DNA of 64,000 nt from JACVRW01 sp963819115 (GTDB taxonomy: Bacteria; Actinomycetota; Thermoleophilia; Solirubrobacterales; Thermoleophilaceae), in contig CAWFUR010000012.1 in the NCBI GenBank assembly GCA_963819115.1, positions 1 through 64,000 on the forward strand, in the 5' to 3' direction. Of this stretch, positions 47,043 to 55,577 are shown one piece after another. Position numbers and translations under genes: made by a program. A model generated the notes under the pieces. The model was not told the origin of the DNA and did no database searches. It saw only the letters and a program-made list of their open reading frames with translations. Positions within the stretch are counted from its first letter, which is position 1. Each line of letters starts with the position of its first letter.

Positions 47043-49529
47043 ATGGCCCGCCCCGAGAAGAAGCTGATCACCTTCGAGATCGACGGCCGCGAGGTGCAGG
47101 CGCCGGAGGGCACGATGCTCGTGGACGCCGCCAAGTACGGCGACGTGGAGATCCCCTACTTCTGTTACGAGCCCAAGCTGGGCCAGCCGGTGGGCGCCTG
47201 CCGCATGTGCCTGGTGGAGATCGAGGGCATCCCGAAGCTCCAGACCTCCTGCTCCACGGCGGTCCGCGACGGGATGGTGGTGATCACCACCTCGGACCGC
47301 GTGAAGCACGCCCAGAACGCGGTCGTCGAGTTCCTGCTCATCAATCACCCGCTCGACTGCCCGGTGTGCGACAAGGGCGGCGAGTGCCCGCTCCAGGACA
47401 TCTCCTTCGGGTGGGGCGCCGGGCGCTCCCGGTACATCGAGCCCAAGCGCCACTTCAAGAAGCCGCTGGAGCTCTCGCCCCTGGTGGCGATCGACCGCGA
47501 GCGCTGCATCCTCTGCTACCGCTGCGTGCGCTTCTCCCAGGAGGTGGCCGAGGACAGCCAGCTCGTGTTCCTCGAGCGCGGCGACCACACCTTCGTGGGC
47601 ACTCACGACGGGCATCCGTACGTGGCCCCGTTCAGCGGGAACATCATCGAGCTCTGCCCGGTGGGCGCGCTCACCTCCACCAGCTACCGCTTCCGCGCCC
47701 GGCCCTGGGACATCGAGGACGCCGGGACGGTGTGCACGCTCTGCCCCTCACAGTGCAACGTCCGGCTCACGATCCGCGACGACGCCCACGTGGTGCGCGT
47801 GCTGGGGCGCGACAACCACGAGGTGGACGACGGCTGGCTCTGCGACAAGGGGCGCTTCGGCTACCAGGCCTTCGAGGCCGAGGAGCGGATCACCGCGCCC
47901 ATGGTGCGCGACGGGGGCTACCTGCGAGAGGTGAGCTGGGAGCGCGCGCTGTCCGAGGCCTGGACCGCCCTGGAGAAGGCCGGCCCCGACGCGGCCGCCT
48001 ACGTGAGCGGCCAGACCACCAACGAGGAGGGCTTCCTCGTGCAGCGGCTGATGCGCGACGGCCTGGGGTCGGCGCGGGTCGACTCGCGCGACGGCGCGGC
48101 GCCCGACCCCGTGCACGCCCGCCGGCTCGCACGTCCCGACCTCAGCGCGCGCGTGTCCGACATCGACCACGCGGACGCCATCCTCGTGCTGGGCACCGAG
48201 CTGGTGGACGAGGCCCCGATCCTGGACCTGCGCGTCCGCAAGGCCGTGCGCCGCAACGGCGCTCGCCTCGTCACGATGTCGGCCCGGCCTTCCACGCTCG
48301 ACGCCAACGCCGCCGCCGCGGTGCGCTGCGCCCCCGGGGGCGAGGAGGCGGCGGTGGGCGCGCTGGCCGCCGCCCTCGGCTCTCCGCGCACCGCAGGGTC
48401 GCTCGAAGAGCTGGCCGGGCGGGCGGGTGCGGCCGCCGGCTTCCGTCCCGGCGCCGCGGCCACTAACGGTTCCGTCCCGGCACCGAGCTCCCCGGCCGAC
48501 GCGGTGCGCGCCGCCGTGGAGGTGCTGCGGGACGCGGGCGACGTGGTGATCCTCTGGAGCGAGCGCCTGTGGGCGGCGGAGCGCGGCGGCCACACGGTCG
48601 AGGCGATCCTGGCGCTGGCCGGCGCCCTCGGCCTGCCGGACCGCCCCGAGTCCGGGCTGATCGGCATTCCCGCGTCCACCAACGGGCGTGGGCTGCGCGA
48701 GGTGGGCTGCCTGCCCGGCGTGGGTCCCGGGCTGAGCGAGGCGGAGCGTCCGGAGGTTGACGACGCGCCCACGGCGCTGCTGCTCGTGGACGCCCCCGGG
48801 GTGCCCGCCCCGGTGCTGGAGCGGGCCGGAACCGTGGTCGCCTTCGCCCGCTACCGCAGTGAGGCGCTCGAGCACCACGCGAACGTGGTCTTCCCGGCCG
48901 AGATCTACGCCGAGAAGGAGGGCACCGTGACCCACCCGGACGGGCGAGTCCAGCGGGTGCGCGAGACGCTCGGGCGTGCCGGCGAGGTGCGCCCCGGCTG
49001 GTGGGTGCTGGACCAGCTGTGCGCGCTCGCGGGCCAGGGCGTGGATGCCCTGGCCGCCCCCGCGGTCACGGCCGAGGTCACCGGCGCCGTGCCGATGTAC
49101 GCCGGGCTCGACCTTGAGGAGATCGGCGGCCTGGGCGTGCGCTGGCAGGACCGGGATGCCGCCTCGCGGGTGCCGGTGGAGGAGCTCTCCGAGGAGCCGT
49201 TGGCCGACCCGCCCGCCCCGCCACAGGGCCTTCGCGTCGTCACAGCCCCGACGCTCTGGACTGGTGACGAGGTGGAGCGCTCCAGGTCGCTCGGCTTCCT
49301 GACCCAGGCGGCCCACGCCGAGCTGTCGCCCGACGACGCCCGCCGGCTCGGGCTCGAGCACGGCGAGGAAGTTGAGCTGAGCGCCGGAGGCCAGCGCGTT
49401 CGCGCCCGCGCCGCGCTGCGCACCGGCACTCCGCCGGGAGTGGTGTTCCTCATCGCCGCGTCACTGCCCGACGGGCCCGTGGAGATCACGCCGGCCTCGG
49501 ATCGCGAGCCGGCCGGGGTGTCCGCATGA
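47043..49529 (+). CDS. nuoG: NADH-quinone oxidoreductase subunit G
   Basis: 828 residues. 2Fe-2S ligands lie in YFCYEPKLGQPVGACRMC and LQTSCST; the His-Cys3 cluster in HPLDCPVCDKGGECPLQD; a 4Fe-4S site in RCILCYRCVRF and ELCPVGALT. An extra site (CTLCPSQCNVRL, with a last Cys in GWLCDKG) corresponds to the off-path N7 cluster kept in some bacteria. The long C-terminal molybdopterin-like domain is degenerate and variable, as in other NuoG. It carries electrons from NuoF toward NuoI. Confidence 0.95.
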   Translation: MARPEKKLITFEIDGREVQAPEGTMLVDAAKYGDVEIPYFCYEPKLGQPVGACRMCLVEIEGIPKLQTSCSTAVRDGMVVITTSDRVKHAQNAVVEFLLINHPLDCPVCDKGGECPLQDISFGWGAGRSRYIEPKRHFKKPLELSPLVAIDRERCILCYRCVRFSQEVAEDSQLVFLERGDHTFVGTHDGHPYVAPFSGNIIELCPVGALTSTSYRFRARPWDIEDAGTVCTLCPSQCNVRLTIRDDAHVVRVLGRDNHEVDDGWLCDKGRFGYQAFEAEERITAPMVRDGGYLREVSWERALSEAWTALEKAGPDAAAYVSGQTTNEEGFLVQRLMRDGLGSARVDSRDGAAPDPVHARRLARPDLSARVSDIDHADAILVLGTELVDEAPILDLRVRKAVRRNGARLVTMSARPSTLDANAAAAVRCAPGGEEAAVGALAAALGSPRTAGSLEELAGRAGAAAGFRPGAAATNGSVPAPSSPADAVRAAVEVLRDAGDVVILWSERLWAAERGGHTVEAILALAGALGLPDRPESGLIGIPASTNGRGLREVGCLPGVGPGLSEAERPEVDDAPTALLLVDAPGVPAPVLERAGTVVAFARYRSEALEHHANVVFPAEIYAEKEGTVTHPDGRVQRVRETLGRAGEVRPGWWVLDQLCALAGQGVDALAAPAVTAEVTGAVPMYAGLDLEEIGGLGVRWQDRDAASRVPVEELSEEPLADPPAPPQGLRVVTAPTLWTGDEVERSRSLGFLTQAAHAELSPDDARRLGLEHGEEVELSAGGQRVRARAALRTGTPPGVVFLIAASLPDGPVEITPASDREPAGVSA

Positions 49530-50509
49530 TCGAGAGCACCGTGGTGCTGATCCTGAAGGCGATCGTGATCTTCGCCTTCGTCCTCGGCATCGTGCCGATC
49601 ATCCTGTGGCTGGAGCGCAAGCTCCTGGGCCGCTTCCAGTCCCGCATCGGCCCCAACCGGGTGGGCCCGCGCGGCCTGCTGCAGCCGATGGCCGACGTGT
49701 TGAAGCTGCTCTCCAAGGAGTCGTCCACTCCCGAGACGGCCGTGCCCTGGATGATGGCCCTCGCCCCGGTGATCTCGATCGTCACCGCCGTGGCCACCCT
49801 CGCGGTCCTTCCCTTTGGCCCGTTCGACGCGTGGGGGGGTGGCTTCGGGCTTTACGGCATCGACGTGCCGATCTCGCTGCTCTACTTCTTCGCCTTCGGG
49901 GCGCTCGGCTTCTACGGGCTGATGCTCGGCGGCTGGGCCTCGGGCTCGAAGTACTCCTTCCTGGGTGCCATGCGCGCCGCGGCCCAGCTGATCTCGTACG
50001 AGGTTGCGCTCGGCCTCTCCCTGCTCGGGGTGGCGATGACCGCGGGGTCCCTCTCGGTCGTGGACATCGTCGAGGCGCAGGGACACATGTGGTACGTGGT
50101 GCCGCAGTTCGTGGGCTTCTGCATCTTCATGGTCGCGGGCTTCGCCGAGACGGCGCGCGCCCCGTTCGACCTGCCCGAGGGCGACGCCGAGATCGTGGGC
50201 GGCTACAACACGGAGTTCGGAGGGATGCGCTTCGGCTCGTTCTTCATGGCCGAGTACATCGAGGTGGTTGTGATCTCCGGGATCGCGGCGGCGTGCTTCT
50301 TCGGCGGGTGGCACGGACCCGGCCCGATCGCCCTGGCTCCCCTCTGGATGTTCCTGAAGCTGATGGTGGGAGTCGTGTTCTTCATCTGGATTCGTGCTTC
50401 TCTACCGCGCTTGCGCTACGACCAACTCATGTCCTTCGGCTGGAAGATCCTCCTTCCGCTGGCCACCCTCAACGTGCTCGCCACCGCCACCGTGCTGGTG
50501 GCCACCTGA
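49526..50509 (+). CDS. nuoH: NADH-quinone oxidoreductase subunit H
   Basis: 327 residues, ATGA overlap with nuoG. About eight spans; LLGRFQSRIGPNRVGPRGLL is the defining motif, with AETARAPFDLPEGDAEIVGG and YNTEFGGMRFG forming the quinone-entry region. LPRLRYDQLMSFGWKILLP closes it. NuoH links the quinone site to the proton channels. Confidence 0.96.
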   Translation: MIESTVVLILKAIVIFAFVLGIVPIILWLERKLLGRFQSRIGPNRVGPRGLLQPMADVLKLLSKESSTPETAVPWMMALAPVISIVTAVATLAVLPFGPFDAWGGGFGLYGIDVPISLLYFFAFGALGFYGLMLGGWASGSKYSFLGAMRAAAQLISYEVALGLSLLGVAMTAGSLSVVDIVEAQGHMWYVVPQFVGFCIFMVAGFAETARAPFDLPEGDAEIVGGYNTEFGGMRFGSFFMAEYIEVVVISGIAAACFFGGWHGPGPIALAPLWMFLKLMVGVVFFIWIRASLPRLRYDQLMSFGWKILLPLATLNVLATATVLVAT

Positions 50510-51042
50510 TGGCCTGGGACCCGGCCAAGGACGTGGTGCCGGTGGACCGCGGGCCGGAGCCCGGCGGGCTCGGGTCGGTGTATCGCGTGTTCGGCGAGAC
50601 GCTGCGCGGCCTGCGCACCACCTTCGGGCGCGTGGTGGAGGGTCCGGTAACGATCGAGTACCCGGAGGAGAAGACGCCGGTGTACCCCCGCTTCCGTGGC
50701 CGCCACAAGCTGCACCGCTTCGAGGAGACGGGTCACGAGAAGTGCGTGGGCTGCTCGCTCTGCGCCGCCGCCTGCCCGGCCAAGTGCATCCGCGTGGTGG
50801 CGGCGGAGAACACACCCGAGAACCAGGTCTCGGCCGGCGAGCGCTACGCCGCGGTGTACGAGATCAACATGGCCCGCTGCATCTTCTGCGGCTACTGCGA
50901 GGTGGCGTGCCCGTTCGACGCCATCACGATGGGCAACGACTACGAGCTCGCGGACTACAGCCGCAGCGACCTGATCTTCACCAAGGAGATGCTGCTGGCC
51001 GACCCGCCCGAGCACACCCCGCTTCGCCGCGAGGGCGAGTAG
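50509..51042 (+). CDS. nuoI: NADH-quinone oxidoreductase subunit I
   Basis: 177 residues; the ATG shares a base with the nuoH stop. Two 4Fe-4S ferredoxin motifs are complete: CVGCSLCAAACPAKC and CIFCGYCEVACPFDA (clusters N6a and N6b). TIEYPEEKTPVYPRFRGRHK is the usual N-terminal block. It is the last relay before N2 in NuoB. Confidence 0.96.
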   Translation: MAWDPAKDVVPVDRGPEPGGLGSVYRVFGETLRGLRTTFGRVVEGPVTIEYPEEKTPVYPRFRGRHKLHRFEETGHEKCVGCSLCAAACPAKCIRVVAAENTPENQVSAGERYAAVYEINMARCIFCGYCEVACPFDAITMGNDYELADYSRSDLIFTKEMLLADPPEHTPLRREGE

Positions 51043-51045
51043 CCC

Positions 51046-51567
51046 GTGTGGTTCGAGCAGTTCCTGTTCTTCGTGACCGCGATCGGGGCGCTGGCGGGCG
51101 CATTCGGCGTGGTGATGCTGCGGAACCCCTTCTACAGCGTGCTCTCGCTGGTGGTGCACCTGTTGTCACTGGCCGTCCTCTTCCTGCTGCTGCGCGCCGA
51201 GTTCCTGGCCGCCGCCCAGGTGGTGGTCTACGCGAGTGCCGTGATGGTGCTGTACGTGTTCGTGGTGGCCTACATCGGCGGCGCGGACGAGCCGCTGCGG
51301 CCCGAGGGCGGGCCCCTGGCCACCTTCGGCCCGCTGTTCGCCGTTGCGCTGGCGATCGAGCTCAGCATCGCGGTGCTGGGCACCGGCCTCGAGGCCGTGG
51401 ACACGCGCGGCGCGGAGATCGGACCTAACTTCGGCACCCCGGGTCAGATCGGCGCGCTGCTGCTGCGCAGGTTCCTCGTGCCCTTCGAGGGCGCGTCGTT
51501 CCTGCTGCTGATGGCCGCCGTCGGCGCGGTGGTCCTGGCCCGGCGGCGGCGGGGGCTGGAGGCCTAG
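51046..51567 (+). CDS. nuoJ: NADH-quinone oxidoreductase subunit J
   Basis: 173 residues from the GTG at 51046, five spans. The conserved block VVMLRNPFYSVLSLVVHLLS, then FLLLRAEFLAAAQVVVYASA, VMVLYVFVVAY identifies it. The third helix with the pi-bulge gate is in VVVYASAVMVLYVF. After its TAG stop comes a 30-base gap before nuoK that contains a repeated CTAGGTGGAC and a GAGGAGG ribosome site. Confidence 0.93.
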   Translation: MWFEQFLFFVTAIGALAGAFGVVMLRNPFYSVLSLVVHLLSLAVLFLLLRAEFLAAAQVVVYASAVMVLYVFVVAYIGGADEPLRPEGGPLATFGPLFAVALAIELSIAVLGTGLEAVDTRGAEIGPNFGTPGQIGALLLRRFLVPFEGASFLLLMAAVGAVVLARRRRGLEA

Positions 51568-51597
51568 GTGGACGAACGTGTCGAGGAGGTCCACTAG

Positions 51598-51897
51598 GTG
51601 GACATCGGCTGGTTCGTCGTCCTCTCGGCCTTCATCTTCTGCATCGGCGCCGCCGGGGTGCTCACCCGCCGCAACCCCCTCGTGGTGTTGCTCTGCCTCG
51701 AGCTGATGCTGAACGCCGGAAACCTTGCGCTGGTGGCGTTCTCGCGCATGCACGGCGGCGCGGCGGGCCAGGTGTTCGCCCTGATCGTGATGGTGATCGC
51801 GGCCTGCGAGGTGGTGATCGGCCTCGGAATCATCGTGGCGATGTACCGCAACCGCCTGTCCATTGATATTGACGAAATGTCGGAACTCCGCGGATGA
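51598..51897 (+). CDS. nuoK: NADH-quinone oxidoreductase subunit K
   Basis: 99 residues, three spans. GAAGVLTRRNPLVVLLCLEL, then MLNAGNLALVAFSRM contains the channel glutamate (LCLELMLNA), and EVVIGLGIIVAMYRNR holds the second. It is the smallest antiporter-like subunit. The GTG start repeats a 10-base sequence at the nuoJ stop. Confidence 0.95.
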   Translation: MDIGWFVVLSAFIFCIGAAGVLTRRNPLVVLLCLELMLNAGNLALVAFSRMHGGAAGQVFALIVMVIAACEVVIGLGIIVAMYRNRLSIDIDEMSELRG

Positions 51898-52018
51898 CTC
51901 GGGGTCTGCAAACCGTCGCCCTCCTGCGTCCTCGGGTCTCGGCTTGGCCCGCCAAGCCTTCGACCCTGCGTCCTTGGATTGCTCGGTTTTCGGGCCGAGT
52001 AATACGCGGTGAGCGCGG
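51898..52018. other. Gap in the nuo operon between nuoK and nuoL with two hairpins
   Basis: This is the only sizeable gap (121 bases) in the operon. GGCTTGG-CCCG-CCAAGCC and CTCGG-TTTTCGGG-CCGAG can fold as hairpins; CCTGCGTCC occurs twice. It could slow or partly end transcription before the three large antiporter genes, or protect mRNA ends. No small gene found. Confidence 0.4.
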
Positions 52019-54028
52019 ATGAGCGCCACCACCTACGGCTGGCTCATCCTCGTCTTTCCGCTCGCCGGGCTGATCCTGATCTCGTTCGGCTGGAAGGTGC
52101 TTCCCGGCCGCACGCCGGGCTGGATCGCCAGCGGCGCCATCGGGCTCTCGTTCCTCTCCTCCATCGGCGCGGCCGTGAAGCTGAACGACCGCCCGGAGGA
52201 CGCCCGCGCGCTGGTGGATACCGCCTGGACCTACGCGGCCACCGGGAACTTCAGGGCCACCATGGCGATCCTCGTGGACCCGCTGGCGATCTTCATGTGC
52301 CTGGTGGTGAGCGGGGTGTCGTTCCTGATCCACATCTACTCGGTGGCCTACATGTCGGGCGATCGCGGGTACGCGCGCTTCTTCGCCTACCTGAACTTCT
52401 TCGTCTTCTCGATGCTGCTGCTGATCCTGGCCTCGAACTTCGTGCTCCTGATCGTGGGCTGGGCGTTCGTGGGCGCGGCCTCCTACCTGCTGATCTCCTT
52501 CTGGTACCGCCGCGACACGGCCACCTCGGCCGGGATCAAGGCGTTCGTGATCAACGTGATCGGCGACGTGGGCCTCGTGATCGCCGCCTTCCTGATCCTC
52601 GACAAGACCGGGTCGCTCGACTACCTCACCGTGTTCGCGCGGGCGCCCGGCGTGTTCCCCAGCAACGACGGCACGGTGGTGGCCATCTGCCTGCTGCTGC
52701 TCGTGGGCGCCTTCGCCAAGTCGGCCCAGCTTCCGCTCCACACCTGGCTCCCCGACGCCATGGAGGGTCCCACCCCCGTCTCCGCGCTGATCCACGCGGC
52801 CACGATGGTCACCGCCGGCGTGTACCTGATCGCACGCACGCACGTGCTCTTCGAACTGGCGCCCACCGCGGCCGACGTGAGCGCGGTCGTGGGCACGGCC
52901 ACGCTGGTGTTCGCGGCGTCGGTGGCGGTCGTGGTCACGGACCTGAAGCGCGTGATCGCCTACTCCACGATGTCCCAGATCGGGTACATGGTGCTCGGCG
53001 TGTCGGTGGGCGCGTATGGCGCCGGCATGTTCCACCTGATGACGCACGCCTTCTTCAAGGCGCTGCTCTTCATGTGCGCGGGGTCGGTGATCTCCGCGAT
53101 GGCCGGGAACCAGGACCTGGACAAGATGGGCGGCTTCCGGAAGGCGATGCCCTTCACCTTCGCCACCTTCGTCATCGGCTCGCTGGCCCTGTCGGGCTTC
53201 CCGCTCACCTCGGGGTTCTTCTCAAAGGACGAGGTGCTGTCCTTCACCATCAACCGCGGCGGCGGCTTCCTGGCGCTCGCCGTGTTCGGCTACCTGGCCG
53301 CCGGCGTCACCGCGTTCTATTCCTTCCGGCTCGTCTTCCGGGTCTTCTACGGCGAGCCCGTGGAGGAGGCGCGAGAGATTGCCGCGGGCGGCATGGCCCA
53401 TCACGAGCCGGCGAACCCGATGACCGGCGAGCCCGAGGACACCGACACCGGCTTCCCGGGGCCCGAGCACCACGTGGCCGAGCGTGCCCTGCCGATGCGC
53501 GTGGCCATGGCGTCGCTCGCCCTGCTCGCCCTGGTGGCCGGGGCGCTCGCGATTCCCGGCGTCACGGACGCGATCGAGAACTTCCTCGACCCCACCTTCG
53601 CCGACTCCCGCTTCCATGACGTCGCGCCCAGCGACGGCGCGCAGCTGTTCGACCTGCTCATAGGCGGCCTCGTGAGCCTCGCCGGCATCGCCGTGGCCTA
53701 CCACCTGTACGTGCGCCGGCGGGGCCTGACACGGGTGCTGCAGGAGCGCTTCTCGGGCCTGCACCACTTCCTCGTGAACAAGTGGTACTTCGACGAGCTC
53801 TACGACCTGCTGGTCGTGCGTCCGGTCGCCGCGGCCGGCAACTTCGCGCAGAGCGTGGTGGAGACCGAGTTCGTGCAGGGCACGATCGTCGGCGGGGCCA
53901 CGGGGGTGGTGCGCGTGGGCACCTCGATGGCCCGTGCGGTGCAGACCGGTTACCTGCGCGCGTACGCGTTCCTGCTCCTCACGGGCGTGCTCGGGCTCGT
54001 TCTCTACTTCCTGATCTCGAGCTCCTAG
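52019..54028 (+). CDS. nuoL: NADH-quinone oxidoreductase subunit L
   Basis: 669 residues, about 16 spans. Antiporter core: SGVSFLIHIYSVAYMSGD, LLLVGAFAKSAQLPLHTWLP, DAMEGPTPVSALIHAATMVT (the key Lys and His), DLKRVIAYSTMSQIGYMVLG. The C-terminal lateral helix (after VALGEPVEEA-like insert near 450) runs to LVLYFLISSS. It is one of three proton-pumping subunits. Confidence 0.95.
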   Translation: MSATTYGWLILVFPLAGLILISFGWKVLPGRTPGWIASGAIGLSFLSSIGAAVKLNDRPEDARALVDTAWTYAATGNFRATMAILVDPLAIFMCLVVSGVSFLIHIYSVAYMSGDRGYARFFAYLNFFVFSMLLLILASNFVLLIVGWAFVGAASYLLISFWYRRDTATSAGIKAFVINVIGDVGLVIAAFLILDKTGSLDYLTVFARAPGVFPSNDGTVVAICLLLLVGAFAKSAQLPLHTWLPDAMEGPTPVSALIHAATMVTAGVYLIARTHVLFELAPTAADVSAVVGTATLVFAASVAVVVTDLKRVIAYSTMSQIGYMVLGVSVGAYGAGMFHLMTHAFFKALLFMCAGSVISAMAGNQDLDKMGGFRKAMPFTFATFVIGSLALSGFPLTSGFFSKDEVLSFTINRGGGFLALAVFGYLAAGVTAFYSFRLVFRVFYGEPVEEAREIAAGGMAHHEPANPMTGEPEDTDTGFPGPEHHVAERALPMRVAMASLALLALVAGALAIPGVTDAIENFLDPTFADSRFHDVAPSDGAQLFDLLIGGLVSLAGIAVAYHLYVRRRGLTRVLQERFSGLHHFLVNKWYFDELYDLLVVRPVAAAGNFAQSVVETEFVQGTIVGGATGVVRVGTSMARAVQTGYLRAYAFLLLTGVLGLVLYFLISSS

Positions 54029-54032
54029 CCCG

Positions 54033-55577
54033 ATGACCATCCACCTCTCCATCGTGCTCTTCCTCCCGCTCGCGGCGGGCCTGATCGGAGCGCTCGTTCC
54101 GGGGCGGGCCGCACGCTGGCTCGTGCTCGCCTCCACGGTGGCGGTGCTCGCCTATGTGGTGGCGATCCTGATCGACTTCGAGTCGGGGTCGGCCGGCCTC
54201 CAGTACGTGACCAACGACAAGTGGATCCCGGAGCTCGGGGTGCGCTATCAGCTCGGGATCGACGGGCTGAACCTCTTCATGGTCGCCCTCACCGCGATCG
54301 CCTGGGTCCCGTGCACGCTGGTGGCCTGCTTCCGCGAGCCCGACAGGCCGAAGCTGTTCTTCTTCAACCTCGCGCTGGCGGAGACGGCGGTGCTCGGTGC
54401 GTTCCTGGCCCAGGACCTGGCCCTGTTCATCGTCTTCTTCGACCTGATGCTGGTGCCGTTCTACTTCCTGATCGGCGGGTGGGGCAGCGGGGACCGCGTG
54501 CGCGCCACCACCAAGTTCGTGATCTACACGCTGTCCGGCTCGCTGCTGATGCTCGCCGGCGCCGTGGCCCTGGGCGTGCTGGCCACACCCGATGGCGGGG
54601 ACATCTCGTTCTCGATCGCGGTCATCCAGGCGCGCGGCGTGGGTACCGGCACGCAGGAGTGGATCTTCCTCCTGTTCGCCCTCGCCTTCCTCGTCAAGGC
54701 GCCGCTCTTCCCGCTCCACGGCTGGGTGCCCGAGACCTACCGCTCGAGCCCCATCGTGGTGCTGGCGCTGCTCTCCGGCGTGCTCTCGAAGGTGGGGGTC
54801 TACGGGTTCCTGCGGATCGTGATGCCCACGATGCCCGACGCGGCGCAGCACTATCAGGAGCTGATGCTGGTGGTGGCGGTCTTCTCGATCCTCTACGGAT
54901 CGGTGCTCGCGTTCACGCAGGACAACCTGCGCATGGTGGTGGCCTACTCCTCGATCGCGCAGCTCGGCTTCATCGTGCTGGGGATCTTCTCCCTCGATCC
55001 CAAGGGCGCGGAGGGGGCGCTGTTCCAGATGCTCAACCACGGCCTCGTGGTGGTGCCCCTGTTCCTGATCATCGGGGTGGTGGCCGCGCGGGCGGGGGGC
55101 AGCGAGTCGCTCTCCGAGCTCGGCGGGATGGCCACGCGGGCGCCGGTGCTGGCGGCCCTGTTCCTGATCACCGCCTTCGCCACCCTCGCCATGCCCGGGT
55201 CGGGGAACTTCGTGGGCGAGATCCTCGTCCTGTTCGGCACGTTCCAGACCCACTTCGTGTACGGGGTGGTGGCCAGCGTGGGGGTGGTGCTCGCCGCCGT
55301 CTACATGATCCGTGCGTTCCAGAGGACGATGCACGGGCGGGTGGGCGGCCCCGTGCGCTCGGCCGAGCTGACGGGCGTGGGCCTCCTCGCCGTCGCGCCG
55401 CTGGTCGCGGTGATCGTCGCGCTCGGCGTGTACCCCAACTTCGTGCTCCACCGCAGCGAGGCGGCCACGGTCAGCAAGATCCGGGGAGCTCAGGCGGTGG
55501 CCCGGGGGCGTGACCCCCGTCCCGTCGCGGTGGCGGAGAGGAATCGCGCGACCCTCCCCGCGGGGAGCGGCCCGTGA
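54033..55577 (+). CDS. nuoM: NADH-quinone oxidoreductase subunit M
   Basis: 514 residues, about 14 spans. YQLGIDGLNLFMVALTAIAW, FYFLIGGWGSGDRVRATTKF, FLVKAPLFPLHGWVPETYRS and NLRMVVAYSSIAQLGFIVLG are the antiporter signatures. It pumps protons. Its stop overlaps nuoN (GTGA). Confidence 0.95.
   Translation: MTIHLSIVLFLPLAAGLIGALVPGRAARWLVLASTVAVLAYVVAILIDFESGSAGLQYVTNDKWIPELGVRYQLGIDGLNLFMVALTAIAWVPCTLVACFREPDRPKLFFFNLALAETAVLGAFLAQDLALFIVFFDLMLVPFYFLIGGWGSGDRVRATTKFVIYTLSGSLLMLAGAVALGVLATPDGGDISFSIAVIQARGVGTGTQEWIFLLFALAFLVKAPLFPLHGWVPETYRSSPIVVLALLSGVLSKVGVYGFLRIVMPTMPDAAQHYQELMLVVAVFSILYGSVLAFTQDNLRMVVAYSSIAQLGFIVLGIFSLDPKGAEGALFQMLNHGLVVVPLFLIIGVVAARAGGSESLSELGGMATRAPVLAALFLITAFATLAMPGSGNFVGEILVLFGTFQTHFVYGVVASVGVVLAAVYMIRAFQRTMHGRVGGPVRSAELTGVGLLAVAPLVAVIVALGVYPNFVLHRSEAATVSKIRGAQAVARGRDPRPVAVAERNRATLPAGSGP

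Noticed and set aside
47043..49529. nuoG as a formate dehydrogenase or other molybdoenzyme
   Set aside because: The N-terminal clusters and operon position fix it as NuoG. The molybdopterin-like domain is degenerate, as expected.
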